A stretch of 64,000 nt of DNA from Marinobacter psychrophilus (GCF_001043175.1 NZ_CP011494.1:2170001-2234000), one strand, 5' to 3'. Positions 45,535 through 57,068 are shown, counted from the stretch's first letter. Notes: a model not told the origin generated them from the letters alone. Translations and numbers: made by a program.

Positions 45535-45574
45535 CCGGGTCACCATAAACGTGGTTAAAACAACAAAGGTACCC

Positions 45575-47443
45575 ATGATAAAAAGACGCTCGAATACATC
45601 ATTGGCCCGGCTTTTTAACCACTTACTTTGTGTCGCCTCCATTGGCTTGGTGATGCTCGCAACGCCCCTGATGGCGCAAAACAGCGAAGCACCCCCAGCC
45701 GCAAACTCCGCGCCTTTTAACACTCCCCAGCACGGCATCGCCATGCATGGCGATACCAAATACCCACCGGGTTTTCCCCATTTCGACTACGTCAATCCCA
45801 ATGCCCCGAAAGGCGACACTTTGCGCCTTGCAGTCGTTGCCAACGGTTTTGACACTTTCAACCCATTTCACTTACGCGGAGTGGCGGCGGCTGGCATCAG
45901 TGGTTATCTTTACGACACCCTGATGGAGTCATCCGCCGACGAGCCATTCTCAGCCTACGGCCTAATTGCCGAATCCATTGAAACACCCGCCGACCGCAGC
46001 TACGTGGTGTTCAACTTGCGCTCCGAAGCCCGTTTTCAAGACGGCGAACAGATTACCGCCGAAGACGTCGCATTTTCCTTTAACACGCTTGTTACTGAAG
46101 GCCACCCGTTTTTCCGCAACTATTACGCCGATGTCAGCAACGTAACCGTGGAGAGTCCCCAGCGCATACGATTCGATTTCGACACCACTAAAAACCGCGA
46201 ATTACCGATGATTCTGGGCCAGCTGCCGATACTGCCGGCACACTACTGGGCAGATCGCGAATTCGGCGACAGCGGCTTAACGCCTCCACTTGGAAGCGGC
46301 CCCTATCGGATTGCCGAATTCGATGCCGGGCGGTCAGTGACCTATGAACGAGTGGAGGACTACTGGGCAAAAGATTTGGGCGTGCGCAAAGGCCGCTACA
46401 ACTTTAACCAGATTCGCTATGATTATTATAATGACGACACAGTCGCGCTGGAGGCGTTCAAAGCGGGTAATTTTGATTTTCGCCTGGAGTCTTCAGCCAA
46501 AAACTGGGCTACCTCCTACACCGGGCAACGCTTCGAAAGCGGTGAAATTATCACCGAAGCCATTGGCCACCAGCGGCCAGCCGGCATGCAGGGTTTTGTG
46601 TTCAATACTCGAAAGGCCATTTTCAGTGACCCCAGAGTTCGCAAAGCGCTGACCTACGCGTTCGATTTTGAGTGGGCCAACCAAAACCTGTTTTATGACC
46701 AGTACATTCGTAGCGACAGCTATTTCGCCAACAGCGACTTGGCGTCTTCCGGCTTGCCCGAAGGCCGCGAGCTGGAAATTCTTGAACGCTACCGCGATTC
46801 ATTGCCGCCACGGGTGTTCAATCAAGCCTATCAGCCTCCGGTGACCGACGGCCAACAAGGCGTGCGCGCCAACCTCAAAATTGCATTGGAGGAACTTCGC
46901 GCCGCCGGCTACAGCATCAAGAACGGCAAGATGGTACACAGTGAAACAGGAGAAACGCTGGCCTTTGAAGTGCTGTTGTTTCAGAAAACGTTTGAGCGAG
47001 TGGTATTGCCGTTCAAAAACAACCTGGCACGCCTGGGGGTAGACGTTACTGTACGCCTGGTAGACAGCAATCAGTACGTGCAGCGGGTTCGCTCGTTTGA
47101 TTACGACATGACCACCCAAGTATTTGGCCAGTCTGACTCCCCCGGCAACGAGCAGCGCGACTACTGGCACTCCAATAGCCTAGATGTAAACGGTTCACGC
47201 AATTACGCTGGCGTGAATAACCCGGTGGTGGATGCATTGGTCGAGCAAGTGATTCAAGCGCCCGACCGCGAAGAACTGGTGTACCGCACCCGTGCACTGG
47301 ACCGGGTTTTGTTAAACAACTATTACGTGGTGCCACACTGGTATCTGGCCAGTGACCGAGTAGCCTACTGGTCATATCTCAAGCACCCGGGACACGCTGC
47401 GAAAAACGGCGTCGACATCAACAATTGGTGGGTAGAACGCTAA
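45575..47443 (+). CDS. yejA: Peptide ABC transporter substrate-binding protein, YejA-like
   Basis: A 622-residue periplasmic family 5 solute-binding protein. Signal peptide: MIKRRSNTSLARLFNHLLC with hydrophobic core ASIGLVMLATPLMAQN. The mature part begins GIAMHGDTKYPPGFPHFDYVNPNAPKGDTLRL, whose landmark FDYVNPNAPKGD is typical of YejA. YejABEF imports oligopeptides and, in E. coli, microcin C; the Pseudomonas counterpart (Npp) takes up peptidyl nucleoside antibiotics. AAAGGT precedes the ATG at 45575. First gene of yejABEF. Confidence 0.94.
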   Translation: MIKRRSNTSLARLFNHLLCVASIGLVMLATPLMAQNSEAPPAANSAPFNTPQHGIAMHGDTKYPPGFPHFDYVNPNAPKGDTLRLAVVANGFDTFNPFHLRGVAAAGISGYLYDTLMESSADEPFSAYGLIAESIETPADRSYVVFNLRSEARFQDGEQITAEDVAFSFNTLVTEGHPFFRNYYADVSNVTVESPQRIRFDFDTTKNRELPMILGQLPILPAHYWADREFGDSGLTPPLGSGPYRIAEFDAGRSVTYERVEDYWAKDLGVRKGRYNFNQIRYDYYNDDTVALEAFKAGNFDFRLESSAKNWATSYTGQRFESGEIITEAIGHQRPAGMQGFVFNTRKAIFSDPRVRKALTYAFDFEWANQNLFYDQYIRSDSYFANSDLASSGLPEGRELEILERYRDSLPPRVFNQAYQPPVTDGQQGVRANLKIALEELRAAGYSIKNGKMVHSETGETLAFEVLLFQKTFERVVLPFKNNLARLGVDVTVRLVDSNQYVQRVRSFDYDMTTQVFGQSDSPGNEQRDYWHSNSLDVNGSRNYAGVNNPVVDALVEQVIQAPDREELVYRTRALDRVLLNNYYVVPHWYLASDRVAYWSYLKHPGHAAKNGVDINNWWVER

Positions 47444-48526
47444 ATGGGCGTTTACATTCTGCGCCGGTTGGCGCTAATTATCCCCACTCTGATCGGCATT
47501 ATGCTGCTCAATTTCGTCATTGTTCAGGCGGCCCCGGGCGGCCCGATTGAACAAATGATTGCCCAAATGCAGGGCCACGGTGGCAACACTCTGGCCCGTG
47601 CCGGAGGCGGCGACAGCAGCGGCGAAGTCGTCACCAGCAACGATAGCCGGGGTAGCCGGGGTATTCCAGACGAATTGCTGAAAGAAATCGAAGTCATGTA
47701 CGGCTTCGACAAGCCCGCCCACGAGCGCTTTTTTAAAATGTTCAAGGACTACGCCACTCTCGATTTTGGCGACTCGTTTTTTCGTGATAAAAGCGTACTC
47801 GAACTGATTGTGGACAAAATGCCGGTGTCCATTTCCCTCGGGCTCTGGTCCACGCTTATTATCTATCTGATTTCTATTCCCCTGGGCATTCGTAAAGCGG
47901 TCAGTGACGGCTCACGCTTTGACGTATGGAGCAGTTCGGCAATTGTGATTGGCTATGCCATTCCCGGCTTCCTGTTTGCCATTTTGCTGATCGTACTGTT
48001 TGCCGGCGGCAGCTACTATGACTGGTTCCCCCTGCGCGGGCTTACCTCCAGCAATTTCGATGAAATGACCTGGTATCAGCAAGTGGGCGACTATTTCTGG
48101 CACCTGGCGCTGCCGGTGACGGCCAATGTGATTGGCGGTTTTGCCACGCTCACCCTACTCACCAAAAACTCGTTTATGGATGAAATCGGCAAGCACTACG
48201 TGGTCACTGCCCGCGCAAAAGGCCTGGAAGAAAAACAGGTGCTTTATGGCCACGTCTTCCGCAACGCCATGCTGATTGTGATCGCCAGTCTGCCCGGGGT
48301 TCTGGTGTCGCTGTTTTTCACCGGAGCCTTGCTGATTGAAGTTATCTTCTCCCTCGACGGTCTTGGGCTACTGGGCTTTGAAGCGGCCCTGAACCGGGAT
48401 TATCCAGTGATATTTGGCACCCTGTTCATATTTACTCTGATGGGCCTGTTGCTGAAGCTGATCAGCGACATTACCTACGTATTGGTAGACCCGCGCATTG
48501 ACTTCGAAAGCCGGGAAGGTGCCTGA
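47444..48526 (+). CDS. yejB: Peptide ABC transporter permease, YejB-like
   Basis: A 360-residue DppB-type permease. N-terminal [37 protein letters not shown] carries the conserved first helix; [38 protein letters not shown] contains the EAA-loop signature that docks to the ATPase. A Gly/Ser-rich insert ([20 protein letters not shown]) precedes [18 protein letters not shown]. The start codon follows the yejA stop directly, so the genes are coupled. Confidence 0.95.
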   Translation: MGVYILRRLALIIPTLIGIMLLNFVIVQAAPGGPIEQMIAQMQGHGGNTLARAGGGDSSGEVVTSNDSRGSRGIPDELLKEIEVMYGFDKPAHERFFKMFKDYATLDFGDSFFRDKSVLELIVDKMPVSISLGLWSTLIIYLISIPLGIRKAVSDGSRFDVWSSSAIVIGYAIPGFLFAILLIVLFAGGSYYDWFPLRGLTSSNFDEMTWYQQVGDYFWHLALPVTANVIGGFATLTLLTKNSFMDEIGKHYVVTARAKGLEEKQVLYGHVFRNAMLIVIASLPGVLVSLFFTGALLIEVIFSLDGLGLLGFEAALNRDYPVIFGTLFIFTLMGLLLKLISDITYVLVDPRIDFESREGA

Positions 48527-48529
48527 CCC

Positions 48530-49573
48530 GTGGCAACCTTGACCGCATCGTTCTCAAAGCTTACCCCCATACAGAAGCGCAGGCTCGCTAACTTCCGCGC
48601 CAATCGTCGCGGCTTTTGGTCGCTGTGGGTGTTTTTGCTGCTGTTCGGACTGGCTCTGATAGCAGAGGTCATTGCCAACGATTCGCCGCTGCTGGTGTCG
48701 TATCAGGGCCAGTTGTACGCCCCGGTTGTTCAGGATGTTCCAGAGGAAACTTTTGGCGGCTTTTTGCCCACCACTGCAGATTACCGCGACCCGTTTATCG
48801 CTGATGAAATAAACGCCCACGGCTGGATGCTGTGGCCACCCATTCGCTTCAGTTACAACACCATCAATTACAATCTGGACGTGCCTTCACCGGCGCCGCC
48901 CAGCGCCGAAAACTGGCTAGGCACAGACGATCAGGGCCGCGACGTTGCCGCCAGAGTTATTTACGGCTTTCGCATTTCCGTACTGTTCGGGCTGATTCTG
49001 ACCCTGGCCAGCTGCGTTGTAGGCGTTACCGTAGGCGCACTGCAAGGTTTTTACGGCGGCAAAGTGGACCTGTTCGGCCAGCGTTTTATTGAAATCTGGT
49101 CCGGCCTTCCGGTGCTTTACTTGCTGATTATTCTGTCTGGCATTGTGCAGCCAAACTTCTGGTGGCTACTGGGTATTATGCTGCTGTTCAGCTGGATGGG
49201 GCTGGTAGATGTGGTGCGTGCCGAGTTTTTGCGCGCGCGTAATTTTGAATATGTGAAGGCGGCAAGGGCACTGGGGCTGGATAACCGGAAAATTATGTTC
49301 CGCCATATTTTGCCCAACGCCATGGTGGCCACTCTCACCTTTTTGCCGTTTATATTAACCGGCGCCATTACCGGACTGACCTCACTAGATTTTCTGGGTT
49401 TTGGTCTGCCTTCCGGTTCGCCGTCGTTGGGCGAACTGATTGCCCAAGGCAAAGCCAATCTACACGCCCCCTGGCTGGGTATCTCGGCGTTCGTGTCCCT
49501 GTCGGTGATGCTGACGTTGCTGGTGTTTGTCGGCGAAGCGGTGCGCGATGCTTTTGACCCGAGGAAAAACTGA
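48530..49573 (+). CDS. yejE: Peptide ABC transporter permease, YejE-like
   Basis: A 347-residue DppC-type permease with GTG start three bases after yejB. A cytoplasmic basic N-terminus (LTPIQKRRLANFRANRRGFWSLWVF) precedes the first helix; a large periplasmic loop contains WLGTDDQGRDVAARVIYGFRIS, the TDxxGRD signature of this family; the EAA loop is VVRAEFLRARNFEYVKAARALGLDNRKIMFRHILPNA. Confidence 0.95.
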   Translation: MATLTASFSKLTPIQKRRLANFRANRRGFWSLWVFLLLFGLALIAEVIANDSPLLVSYQGQLYAPVVQDVPEETFGGFLPTTADYRDPFIADEINAHGWMLWPPIRFSYNTINYNLDVPSPAPPSAENWLGTDDQGRDVAARVIYGFRISVLFGLILTLASCVVGVTVGALQGFYGGKVDLFGQRFIEIWSGLPVLYLLIILSGIVQPNFWWLLGIMLLFSWMGLVDVVRAEFLRARNFEYVKAARALGLDNRKIMFRHILPNAMVATLTFLPFILTGAITGLTSLDFLGFGLPSGSPSLGELIAQGKANLHAPWLGISAFVSLSVMLTLLVFVGEAVRDAFDPRKN

Positions 49574-49574
49574 T

Positions 49575-51194
49575 ATGGCGGGTCAAAAAACACAGCCGTT
49601 ATTATCCATTAATGACCTGGCCATTAGCTTTAACGGCCAACCGCCGCTGGTGCGAGGCCTGGACATTCAGGTACACGCCGGAGAAACCCTGGCTCTGGTC
49701 GGTGAAAGTGGTTCTGGCAAATCCATTTCAGCGCTGTCTGTATTGCGCCTGTTGGATGCCCGCCACGTTAGTTATCCCAGCGGCGAGATTCTGTTCCACG
49801 GTGAAAACCTGTTAAAAGCCCCGGAAAACCGTCTGCGCCAGGTGCGCGGACGCCAGATCAGTATGATTTTCCAGGAGCCGATGACCTCGCTGAACCCGCT
49901 GCACACCGTGGAAAAACAAATCAGCGAAACACTGGCCTTGCACAAAGGCCTGCGCGGTGACCAGGCCAGGGCCCGCTGCATAGAGCTGCTGCAGTTGGTC
50001 GGTATAGACGATCCGAAAAGCCGCCTGGCCAGCTACCCGCACCAGTTATCTGGCGGGCAGAAACAGCGGGTAATGATCGCTATGGCGCTGGCCAACGAGC
50101 CGGAATTGCTGATCGCTGACGAGCCCACCACCGCACTGGACGTAACTGTTCAAAAGCAGGTCTTGGAACTGTTGCAGCAGTTACAGAAAAAACTGGGCAT
50201 GGCCATTTTGCTGATCACCCACAATTTGACCATTGTGCGCCGCTATGCTGACCGGGTGGTGGTGATGGAACAAGGCCAGTTAGTGGAACAGGCCAAAGTT
50301 AAAACTCTGTTTACAACGCCACAGCATCCGTATACCAAGCGCCTGCTAGACGCCGAACCACCCGAATCACCGCCTGCCAGACCTGACATTGAAAATGCAA
50401 CGCTACTGCTGCGGGTTCGTGAGTTGAATGTGCGTTTTACCACGGCCAAAACCCTGCTAGGGCGCGTAAAATCGAGCTTCCATGCGGTACAAGACGTTAA
50501 TTTCGAGCTGGAGCGGGGCCAGACTCTGGGCATTGTGGGCGAAAGCGGCAGCGGCAAAACCACCATTGGCCACGCTCTGTTGAAACTGACAGCGGCCAGC
50601 GGTCATATTGACCTGGATGGCCAGCCCTTGGCGAACCTGAACCAGAAACAGTTCCGCCCTTTCCGCAAACGCATTCAGATTGTTTTTCAGGATCCGTTTG
50701 GCAGTCTTAGCCCGCGCATGTCGATTGCCGAGATTGTTCAGGAAGGGCTTGAAATTCATACGCCAGATACCCCTGAAGCCCAAGACGCGCTGGTGGTGCA
50801 GGCGCTGACGGACGTTGGTTTAAAACCGCAGGACCGCCACCGTTACCCGCACGAATTTTCCGGCGGTCAGCGCCAGCGTGTAGCCATTGCCAGGGCTCTG
50901 GTTTTGCAGCCGGATTTGATCATTCTGGACGAGCCAACTTCGGCTCTGGACCGAACCGTGCAAAAGCAAGTGATTGAGCTGTTACAATCGCTTCAGCGAA
51001 AATATGCGCTAAGTTACATTTTTATCAGTCACGACCTGGCGGTGGTTCGGGCGCTGAGCCACAAACTGTTGGTTTTGCAGCATGGCCGTATTGTGGAATA
51101 TGGCAAAGCCGCCGAGATATTTGCCGCACCTGAACAACCGTACACACGGGAGCTGCTGAGTGCAGCCTTCTTTTATCAGAAAACTTTAGACTAA
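49575..51194 (+). CDS. yejF: Peptide ABC transporter ATPase (two domains), YejF-like
   Basis: A 539-residue double ABC ATPase. Domain 1: Walker [13 protein letters not shown], signature LSGGQKQRV, Walker [13 protein letters not shown]. Domain 2: Walker [12 protein letters not shown], signature [10 protein letters not shown], Walker [13 protein letters not shown] and switch His in FISHDLAVV. Fusion of the two halves is normal for YejF. GAGGAAAA precedes the ATG, which starts one base after the yejE stop. Confidence 0.96.
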   Translation: MAGQKTQPLLSINDLAISFNGQPPLVRGLDIQVHAGETLALVGESGSGKSISALSVLRLLDARHVSYPSGEILFHGENLLKAPENRLRQVRGRQISMIFQEPMTSLNPLHTVEKQISETLALHKGLRGDQARARCIELLQLVGIDDPKSRLASYPHQLSGGQKQRVMIAMALANEPELLIADEPTTALDVTVQKQVLELLQQLQKKLGMAILLITHNLTIVRRYADRVVVMEQGQLVEQAKVKTLFTTPQHPYTKRLLDAEPPESPPARPDIENATLLLRVRELNVRFTTAKTLLGRVKSSFHAVQDVNFELERGQTLGIVGESGSGKTTIGHALLKLTAASGHIDLDGQPLANLNQKQFRPFRKRIQIVFQDPFGSLSPRMSIAEIVQEGLEIHTPDTPEAQDALVVQALTDVGLKPQDRHRYPHEFSGGQRQRVAIARALVLQPDLIILDEPTSALDRTVQKQVIELLQSLQRKYALSYIFISHDLAVVRALSHKLLVLQHGRIVEYGKAAEIFAAPEQPYTRELLSAAFFYQKTLD

Positions 51195-51297
51195 TTGAGC
51201 CTTACGCCCAGCCATCAAACCGGGATAATGCCCGCAAATCTTGAACATAGCGTCATTCGTTTACAAAGCGTAACGCGTTAATATAAGGAGAACACCC

Positions 51298-52092
51298 ATG
51301 GGAATTCTCAGTGGCAAAAGAGCCCTGATCGTTGGCGTTGCAAGCAAATTGTCGATTGCCTACGGCATCGCTGAAGCCTTCGCCCGCGAAGGCGCCGAAC
51401 TGGCCTTCACTTACCAAAATGAAAAACTGCAGCCGCGGGTCGAGAAATTCGCCGCACAATGGGGCAGCACGCTCACCTTCCCTTGTGATGTTGCCAGTGA
51501 TGACGAAATCAACAACGTGTTCACTGAACTTGGCAAGCACTGGGACAACGTCGACATCATCGTTCACGCCGTGGGTTTCGCCCCGGGCCACGAGCTTGAC
51601 GGCAACTACGTCGACGTGACCACGCGTGAAGGTTTCCGCATTGCCCACGACATCAGCTCCTACAGCTTTGTAGCTCTGGCCAAAGGTGCTCGCGGCATGA
51701 TGCACGAAGGCAGCTCACTGCTGACCCTGAGCTACCTGGGCGCAGAGAAAGTTCTGCAGAACTACAACGTTATGGGTTTGGCAAAAGCGTCCCTGGAAGC
51801 TAACGTACGCTACATGGCCGCCAGCCTGGGCCGCGACGGCATTCGCGTGAACGGTATCTCTGCCGGGCCGATCAGAACTCTGGCGGCGTCTGGCATCAAG
51901 AGCTTCCGCAAAATGTTGGCCGAAAATGCAAGGCGCGCCCCGCTGCGCCGCAACGTAACCACCAATGAAGTCGGCAACGCCGCGGCTTTCTTGGGTTCCG
52001 ACCTGTCCAGCGGTATCACTGGCGAAATCATGTATGTCGATGCCGGTTTCAACATTACGGGTATGGGCGAACTGGAAGACGCAGAGATTTAA
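51298..52092 (+). CDS. fabI: Enoyl-[acyl-carrier-protein] reductase (NADH), FabI
   Basis: Catalyses the last reduction of each fatty-acid elongation cycle; target of triclosan in other bacteria. The 264-residue sequence shows the atypical SDR cofactor loop [22 protein letters not shown], the active-site pair in [24 protein letters not shown] (Tyr-X6-Lys pattern), [20 protein letters not shown] and [18 protein letters not shown]. Residues match type I FabI. ATAAGGAGAAC precedes the ATG. It lies 103 bases after yejF. Confidence 0.96.
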   Translation: MGILSGKRALIVGVASKLSIAYGIAEAFAREGAELAFTYQNEKLQPRVEKFAAQWGSTLTFPCDVASDDEINNVFTELGKHWDNVDIIVHAVGFAPGHELDGNYVDVTTREGFRIAHDISSYSFVALAKGARGMMHEGSSLLTLSYLGAEKVLQNYNVMGLAKASLEANVRYMAASLGRDGIRVNGISAGPIRTLAASGIKSFRKMLAENARRAPLRRNVTTNEVGNAAAFLGSDLSSGITGEIMYVDAGFNITGMGELEDAEI

Positions 52093-52116
52093 AGAATTGA
52101 TCGATTGGGATCAGTT

Positions 52117-52150
52117 ATGCAAAACGCCGGCTTATGCCGGCGTTTTGCAT
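52117..52150. terminator. Strong hairpin, likely bidirectional terminator after fabI
   Basis: Perfect 15-bp arms, ATGCAAAACGCCGGC and GCCGGCGTTTTGCAT, enclose a TTAT loop. The AAAA/TTTT stretches lie within the stem. It lies 24 bases after the fabI stop and faces the convergent PilZ gene. Confidence 0.88.
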
Positions 52151-52159
52151 TATTCCATT

Positions 52160-52193
52160 CCTGACGGGCCTAATAACCTGACGGGCCTAATAA
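52160..52193. repeat. 17-bp perfect tandem duplication
   Basis: CCTGACGGGCCTAATAA occurs twice in direct succession (52160-52176 and 52177-52193) between fabI and the PilZ gene. No coding or hairpin function is apparent; it looks like a recent slippage duplication. Confidence 0.9.
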
Positions 52194-52230
52194 AAAGTGA
52201 CGAAGGGTGATGCAAGCTAATAACGTCCGA

Positions 52231-52653
52231 TCAGGCTTTCAGCATGGCCATAGCAACCGCCTCCAGCCATTCCACTGCATCTGTACCGCCCGATTCAAGC
52301 ACCCGACAGCCAGCTAGGTAACCGGTCGGCGGCTCTGAAGCTTCTACCAGTTCAGGCTCGCACCAGACGATTTCCAACGTCAAATGGTAATCTGGCTGGC
52401 CGTCCACCAAGTGAATTAGAGCCGGAACAAAAGCCCCCACAGGCAACGAATAAGCGCTCCATAACCGCAACCCAGACGCGGACAGGTCCCGCACCGGACA
52501 GGCCAGAACCTGTTTCCGGTCGGTGTATTGCACAGACTCGGCGGTTTCAAGATGGATCACCGCTTTAGCCTGGGCGCAAAGGCGATAATCAAAACGATTA
52601 TCCGGAGACCGAGCGTCATTCGCCAGGCCGAAAATATAGTCCTTGTCAGCCAC
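52231..52653 (-). CDS. PilZ domain protein (predicted c-di-GMP binder)
   Basis: A 140-residue protein with a PilZ-like pattern: an Arg-rich entry at NRFDYRLCAQAKAVIHL and the second motif VRDLSASGLRLWS (D-x-S-x-x-G), then strands ending VWCEPE and TGYLAGCRVLE. The first RxxxR motif is weak (RFDYR gives R-x3-R), so c-di-GMP binding is likely but not certain. GTG start with GGGGAGGG upstream; its 5' end overlaps the DUF1631 gene by eight bases, so the two are coupled. Confidence 0.75.
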   Translation of the reverse strand: MADKDYIFGLANDARSPDNRFDYRLCAQAKAVIHLETAESVQYTDRKQVLACPVRDLSASGLRLWSAYSLPVGAFVPALIHLVDGQPDYHLTLEIVWCEPELVEASEPPTGYLAGCRVLESGGTDAVEWLEAVAMAMLKA

Positions 52654-54481
52654 TGTAATGCCCTCCCCTTATGCGGCCAACAACGTCGCTCAGCGTGTCG
52701 TCAAAATTCACACCGCTGCCCAGTACACGAATCTGTTCGGCCACAATGTACTCAACCAGTTCCTGCTCCTGTAGCTCACGTTGATTCAGCCCAAAACGGT
52801 CTACAAACACCATTTTACGGCGGGTACTCAGGCGCATGGCCAGCTTCATACGCTCAACGCCGGCTTCGGTAATCAAGGGGTCAAGAATCATAATCCAGTG
52901 CCCCGGTTTCAGCCCGAAAACCTGTTTTTCAGCCGTCCGCAGGCGCTCCTGCCAAGCCATTTCTTCTTGCGCCTTCGCCTTGTCAAGGCGTTGATCTTCA
53001 GCCTGAAGCTGCAAGCGCTCCACTTCTACTTTGCGCGCTTCCAGTTGTTGCTGGTGCTCCTCTTCGCGTTGCTGTCGCTCGCGACGCAACGCCTCTGCCC
53101 GAGCGTGCGCTAACGCTGCCGCAGTCGTCCGCTCGCGTTTCTGGTGCGCCGCTGCCGCGGCCAGAACCGCGAGTATCTGCATTAGTACACAGCTGAACGC
53201 CACACTGTCTTGCAAAGGTTTAATCTGGCCGCGCTCGCGCTGAGCACAAAACTCGCTGAAATCCTGAAAACCCAGCTTCACACCTGCGCCGTTAGTCCAC
53301 AAAATTTCGGCGGTGTCGGGCAGAAAAGCAAAAAAGTAACGGCGTTGCTCGGCACTATCTTGATGTATTTCGTACCAGCGCCCGGAAGTTGCGTCTATTT
53401 CGGTGGCTGACGGGGTTTTTAAGCTCAACCAGCGCAGGTCAGCCGCTATAGCACCAATGCACGCATCTGTAGATTGTAGCTCACCGTTGCTGCTCTCGCG
53501 CATGCGTTCCATCATCGCCAGCTGGATGCGGTAAAGGGTGTTAGCTGACAGCGCCGAGTCCATGATGCACTGCCACACGTCTAGCAAACGGTCTGTCATC
53601 TGTTCGCCCACCTGGTACAGGCGGTCGCGCTGACCATCAGATAGCGCCGGGTCACCAAACCACACCAACCATTCCAACAGCTTGCGCCCGTGGCGGAAAT
53701 CGCTGCCGTCCATACCGCCATCGCGCAGTGCACGGATTAACAGCGGCAACCAATACTTTTCAATAAACTCATTGAACGTGGCTGGCAAGCGCCGGCCGTG
53801 CAACGCCCGGCTAACCAGCGCCCGCGCGGTCTGGTCGGCATAACGCTGGCGGGCCGCACCCTGCTCCGTGGCCAACAGTCGATCATGTAAATGGTTGGTT
53901 TGATTTTTCTGACGCCGAATCAGTTCGCTCCAGCGCCGAAAAAAATCATCCGCATTTACGATTTCTTGCTGCACAAACGCCTCTGTTATGGCGACGGTCA
54001 TGTCGCCCAGCTGGTCGGCCAGCACCCGCGCCGAACGTCCGGCGCCGGGGCTCCAACCACGCCAATACTGCAAGCCGTCAAACGCAGCCAGCAAGCTGTC
54101 ACTGAAGGCCGCCGAACCCGTTTCATTCAGCTGCCAGGCTAAATAAAAACGTGTACGAGCCAGGCGGCGTACAAGTTCCAGATGAAAGCCACTGCTGGTC
54201 AGAAAGACATCCATCAACCGATCAGCCAAGTAGGCTGCATTAACCTGTCGTACGCTAAACACGCCGCCTTCGGCACTGATCAGGTCGTTCACCCTCCCAT
54301 CGCTTTGCTGTTGCCAGAACTGAGCCATCAACGCGCGCCACGCATCGGCCTGAGTATCGCAGTCGCCACTCACCGGATACGGTAAATCCGGCACTCGAAT
54401 ATTGCTGAGCACCTGTTCCGTTGCACCGTAATCTGTCGCCTTCGCCTGACTGGCGGGTAGCTGTGACGGCTTTAAAGGCAT
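52646..54481 (-). CDS. DUF1631 family protein
   Basis: A 611-residue, largely helical, soluble protein consistent with DUF1631, which has no defined function. It opens with a disordered stretch, then helical blocks such as FHLELVRRLARTRFYLAWQLNE and WLPLLIRALRDGGMDGSDFRHGRKLLEWLVW. A long charged coiled coil lies at about 440-515 (ALRRERQQREEEHQQQLEAR), followed by a C-terminal domain (FGLKPGHWIMILDPLITEAGVERMKLAMRL, as GHWIMILDP) that resembles the DUF1631/PilZ-type regulator region. GGGAGATCC precedes the ATG. Coupled to the PilZ gene, it may act in the same signalling step. Confidence 0.75.
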   Translation of the reverse strand: MPLKPSQLPASQAKATDYGATEQVLSNIRVPDLPYPVSGDCDTQADAWRALMAQFWQQQSDGRVNDLISAEGGVFSVRQVNAAYLADRLMDVFLTSSGFHLELVRRLARTRFYLAWQLNETGSAAFSDSLLAAFDGLQYWRGWSPGAGRSARVLADQLGDMTVAITEAFVQQEIVNADDFFRRWSELIRRQKNQTNHLHDRLLATEQGAARQRYADQTARALVSRALHGRRLPATFNEFIEKYWLPLLIRALRDGGMDGSDFRHGRKLLEWLVWFGDPALSDGQRDRLYQVGEQMTDRLLDVWQCIMDSALSANTLYRIQLAMMERMRESSNGELQSTDACIGAIAADLRWLSLKTPSATEIDATSGRWYEIHQDSAEQRRYFFAFLPDTAEILWTNGAGVKLGFQDFSEFCAQRERGQIKPLQDSVAFSCVLMQILAVLAAAAAHQKRERTTAAALAHARAEALRRERQQREEEHQQQLEARKVEVERLQLQAEDQRLDKAKAQEEMAWQERLRTAEKQVFGLKPGHWIMILDPLITEAGVERMKLAMRLSTRRKMVFVDRFGLNQRELQEQELVEYIVAEQIRVLGSGVNFDDTLSDVVGRIRGGHYSG

Positions 54482-54594
54482 GGATCTCCCACTTTCAAGA
54501 GCGTTGAAAAGGCCGGATAAATAACGCAGTATAACGGACTAGCCGAGGCTTTACCGAAAACCTCCAGTGCTCTTATCAGGGAATAATCATAACT

Positions 54595-55671
54595 ATGTCA
54601 GGCACGAAATTAGAGAACCTGAACGTGGCGAGCCAGGAAACACTGATGCCGCCTGAAACACTTAAACAAGATCTGCCGCTTACAGACAAAGCAGCCGCCA
54701 CCGTGGCGAAAGGTCGCCAGGATATCTACAACATTATGGACGGCACCGATCACCGGCTGTTTCTGGTGTTAGGCCCCTGCTCCATTCACGATGTTGATGC
54801 CGCTCTGGATTATGCCCGGCGCCTGAAAAAGCTGGCTGACGAAGTAAGCGACACACTGCTGATTGTGATGCGTGTCTATTTTGAAAAACCGCGCACCACC
54901 GTTGGCTGGAAAGGTCTGATTAACGATCCCCGGCTGGACGACACTTTTGATATTCAGCAGGGCCTCCACATTGGCCGAAAACTGCTTATTGATATCAGCG
55001 AACTGGGCCTGCCCACGGCCACCGAGGCGCTAGACCCCATTTCCCCGCAGTATCTTCAAGATGCGATCTCCTGGTCGGCCATTGGTGCTCGCACCACCGA
55101 ATCTCAAACCCACCGGGAAATGAGCAGCGGCTTGTCTATGGCCATTGGCTTTAAAAATGGCACCGATGGCAATCTAGACGTTGCCGTAAACGCCATGAAA
55201 TCCGTGTCTCACCCCCACAGCTTTTTGGGTATAAACCAGCAAGGCCAGGTTGCCATTATTCGCACCAAAGGCAACAACTACGGCCACGTGGTTCTGCGCG
55301 GTGGTGGTGGCAAACCTAATTATGATTCAGTCAACGTGGCCCTGTGCGAACAGGCTCTAGAGAAGTCTGGCCTGCGGAAAGCCATCATGGTGGATTGTAG
55401 CCACGCTAACTCCAGCAAAGACCCGGCTATTCAATCCCTGGTAATGAACGACGTGTCTAACCAGATTCTGGACGGCAACACCTCCATCCAGAGCCTGATG
55501 ATTGAAAGCAACATCAACTGGGGTAACCAGTCGATCCCGCAGAATTTGGCAGACCTGAAGTATGGCGTATCGGTTACCGATGCCTGTATTGACTGGGACA
55601 CCACCGAAAAAGCAGTTCACGAGATGCGTAACAAGCTCAAAGATGTGCTGCCAAAACGCGCCAGGGCTTAA
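54595..55671 (+). CDS. aroF: 3-deoxy-7-phosphoheptulonate synthase, class I (AroF-like)
   Basis: First step of the shikimate pathway: phosphoenolpyruvate plus erythrose-4-phosphate give DAHP. The 358-residue sequence shows LVLGPCSIHDVDAAL (metal Cys), RVYFEKPRTTVGWKGLINDP, WSAIGARTTESQTHREMSSGLSM, GFKNGTDG, LRGGGGKPNYDS, MVDCSHANSSKDP and YGVSVTDACI. The stretches GINQQGQVA and LMIESNI resemble the tyrosine-sensitive AroF more than AroG, so tyrosine feedback is likely but not proven. Transcribed divergently from the DUF1631 gene. Confidence 0.94.
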   Translation: MSGTKLENLNVASQETLMPPETLKQDLPLTDKAAATVAKGRQDIYNIMDGTDHRLFLVLGPCSIHDVDAALDYARRLKKLADEVSDTLLIVMRVYFEKPRTTVGWKGLINDPRLDDTFDIQQGLHIGRKLLIDISELGLPTATEALDPISPQYLQDAISWSAIGARTTESQTHREMSSGLSMAIGFKNGTDGNLDVAVNAMKSVSHPHSFLGINQQGQVAIIRTKGNNYGHVVLRGGGGKPNYDSVNVALCEQALEKSGLRKAIMVDCSHANSSKDPAIQSLVMNDVSNQILDGNTSIQSLMIESNINWGNQSIPQNLADLKYGVSVTDACIDWDTTEKAVHEMRNKLKDVLPKRARA

Positions 55672-55687
55672 GATAAAGGACCGACTT

Positions 55688-55728
55688 AACACCGCAGGGG
55701 CAGATTTGAAATCCGTCCCTGCGGTGTT
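55688..55728. repeat. Dispersed palindrome, copy 7
   Basis: Long inverted repeat with 20-bp arms, the left starting AACACCGCAGGGGCAGATTT and the right ending GTCCCTGCGGTGTT, around one G; one mismatch and one G.T wobble in the core, but the outer arm is perfect. It lies between the convergent aroF-like and serS genes and could end both transcripts. Confidence 0.9.
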
Positions 55729-55745
55729 CCCGGCTTTAATTTGAG

Positions 55746-57068
<1,323 letters not shown>

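Noticed and set aside
51260..51287. TTTACA / TATAAG promoter-like pair before fabI
   Set aside because: The -10 box would overlap the ribosome binding site, leaving no room for a transcript start upstream of it.
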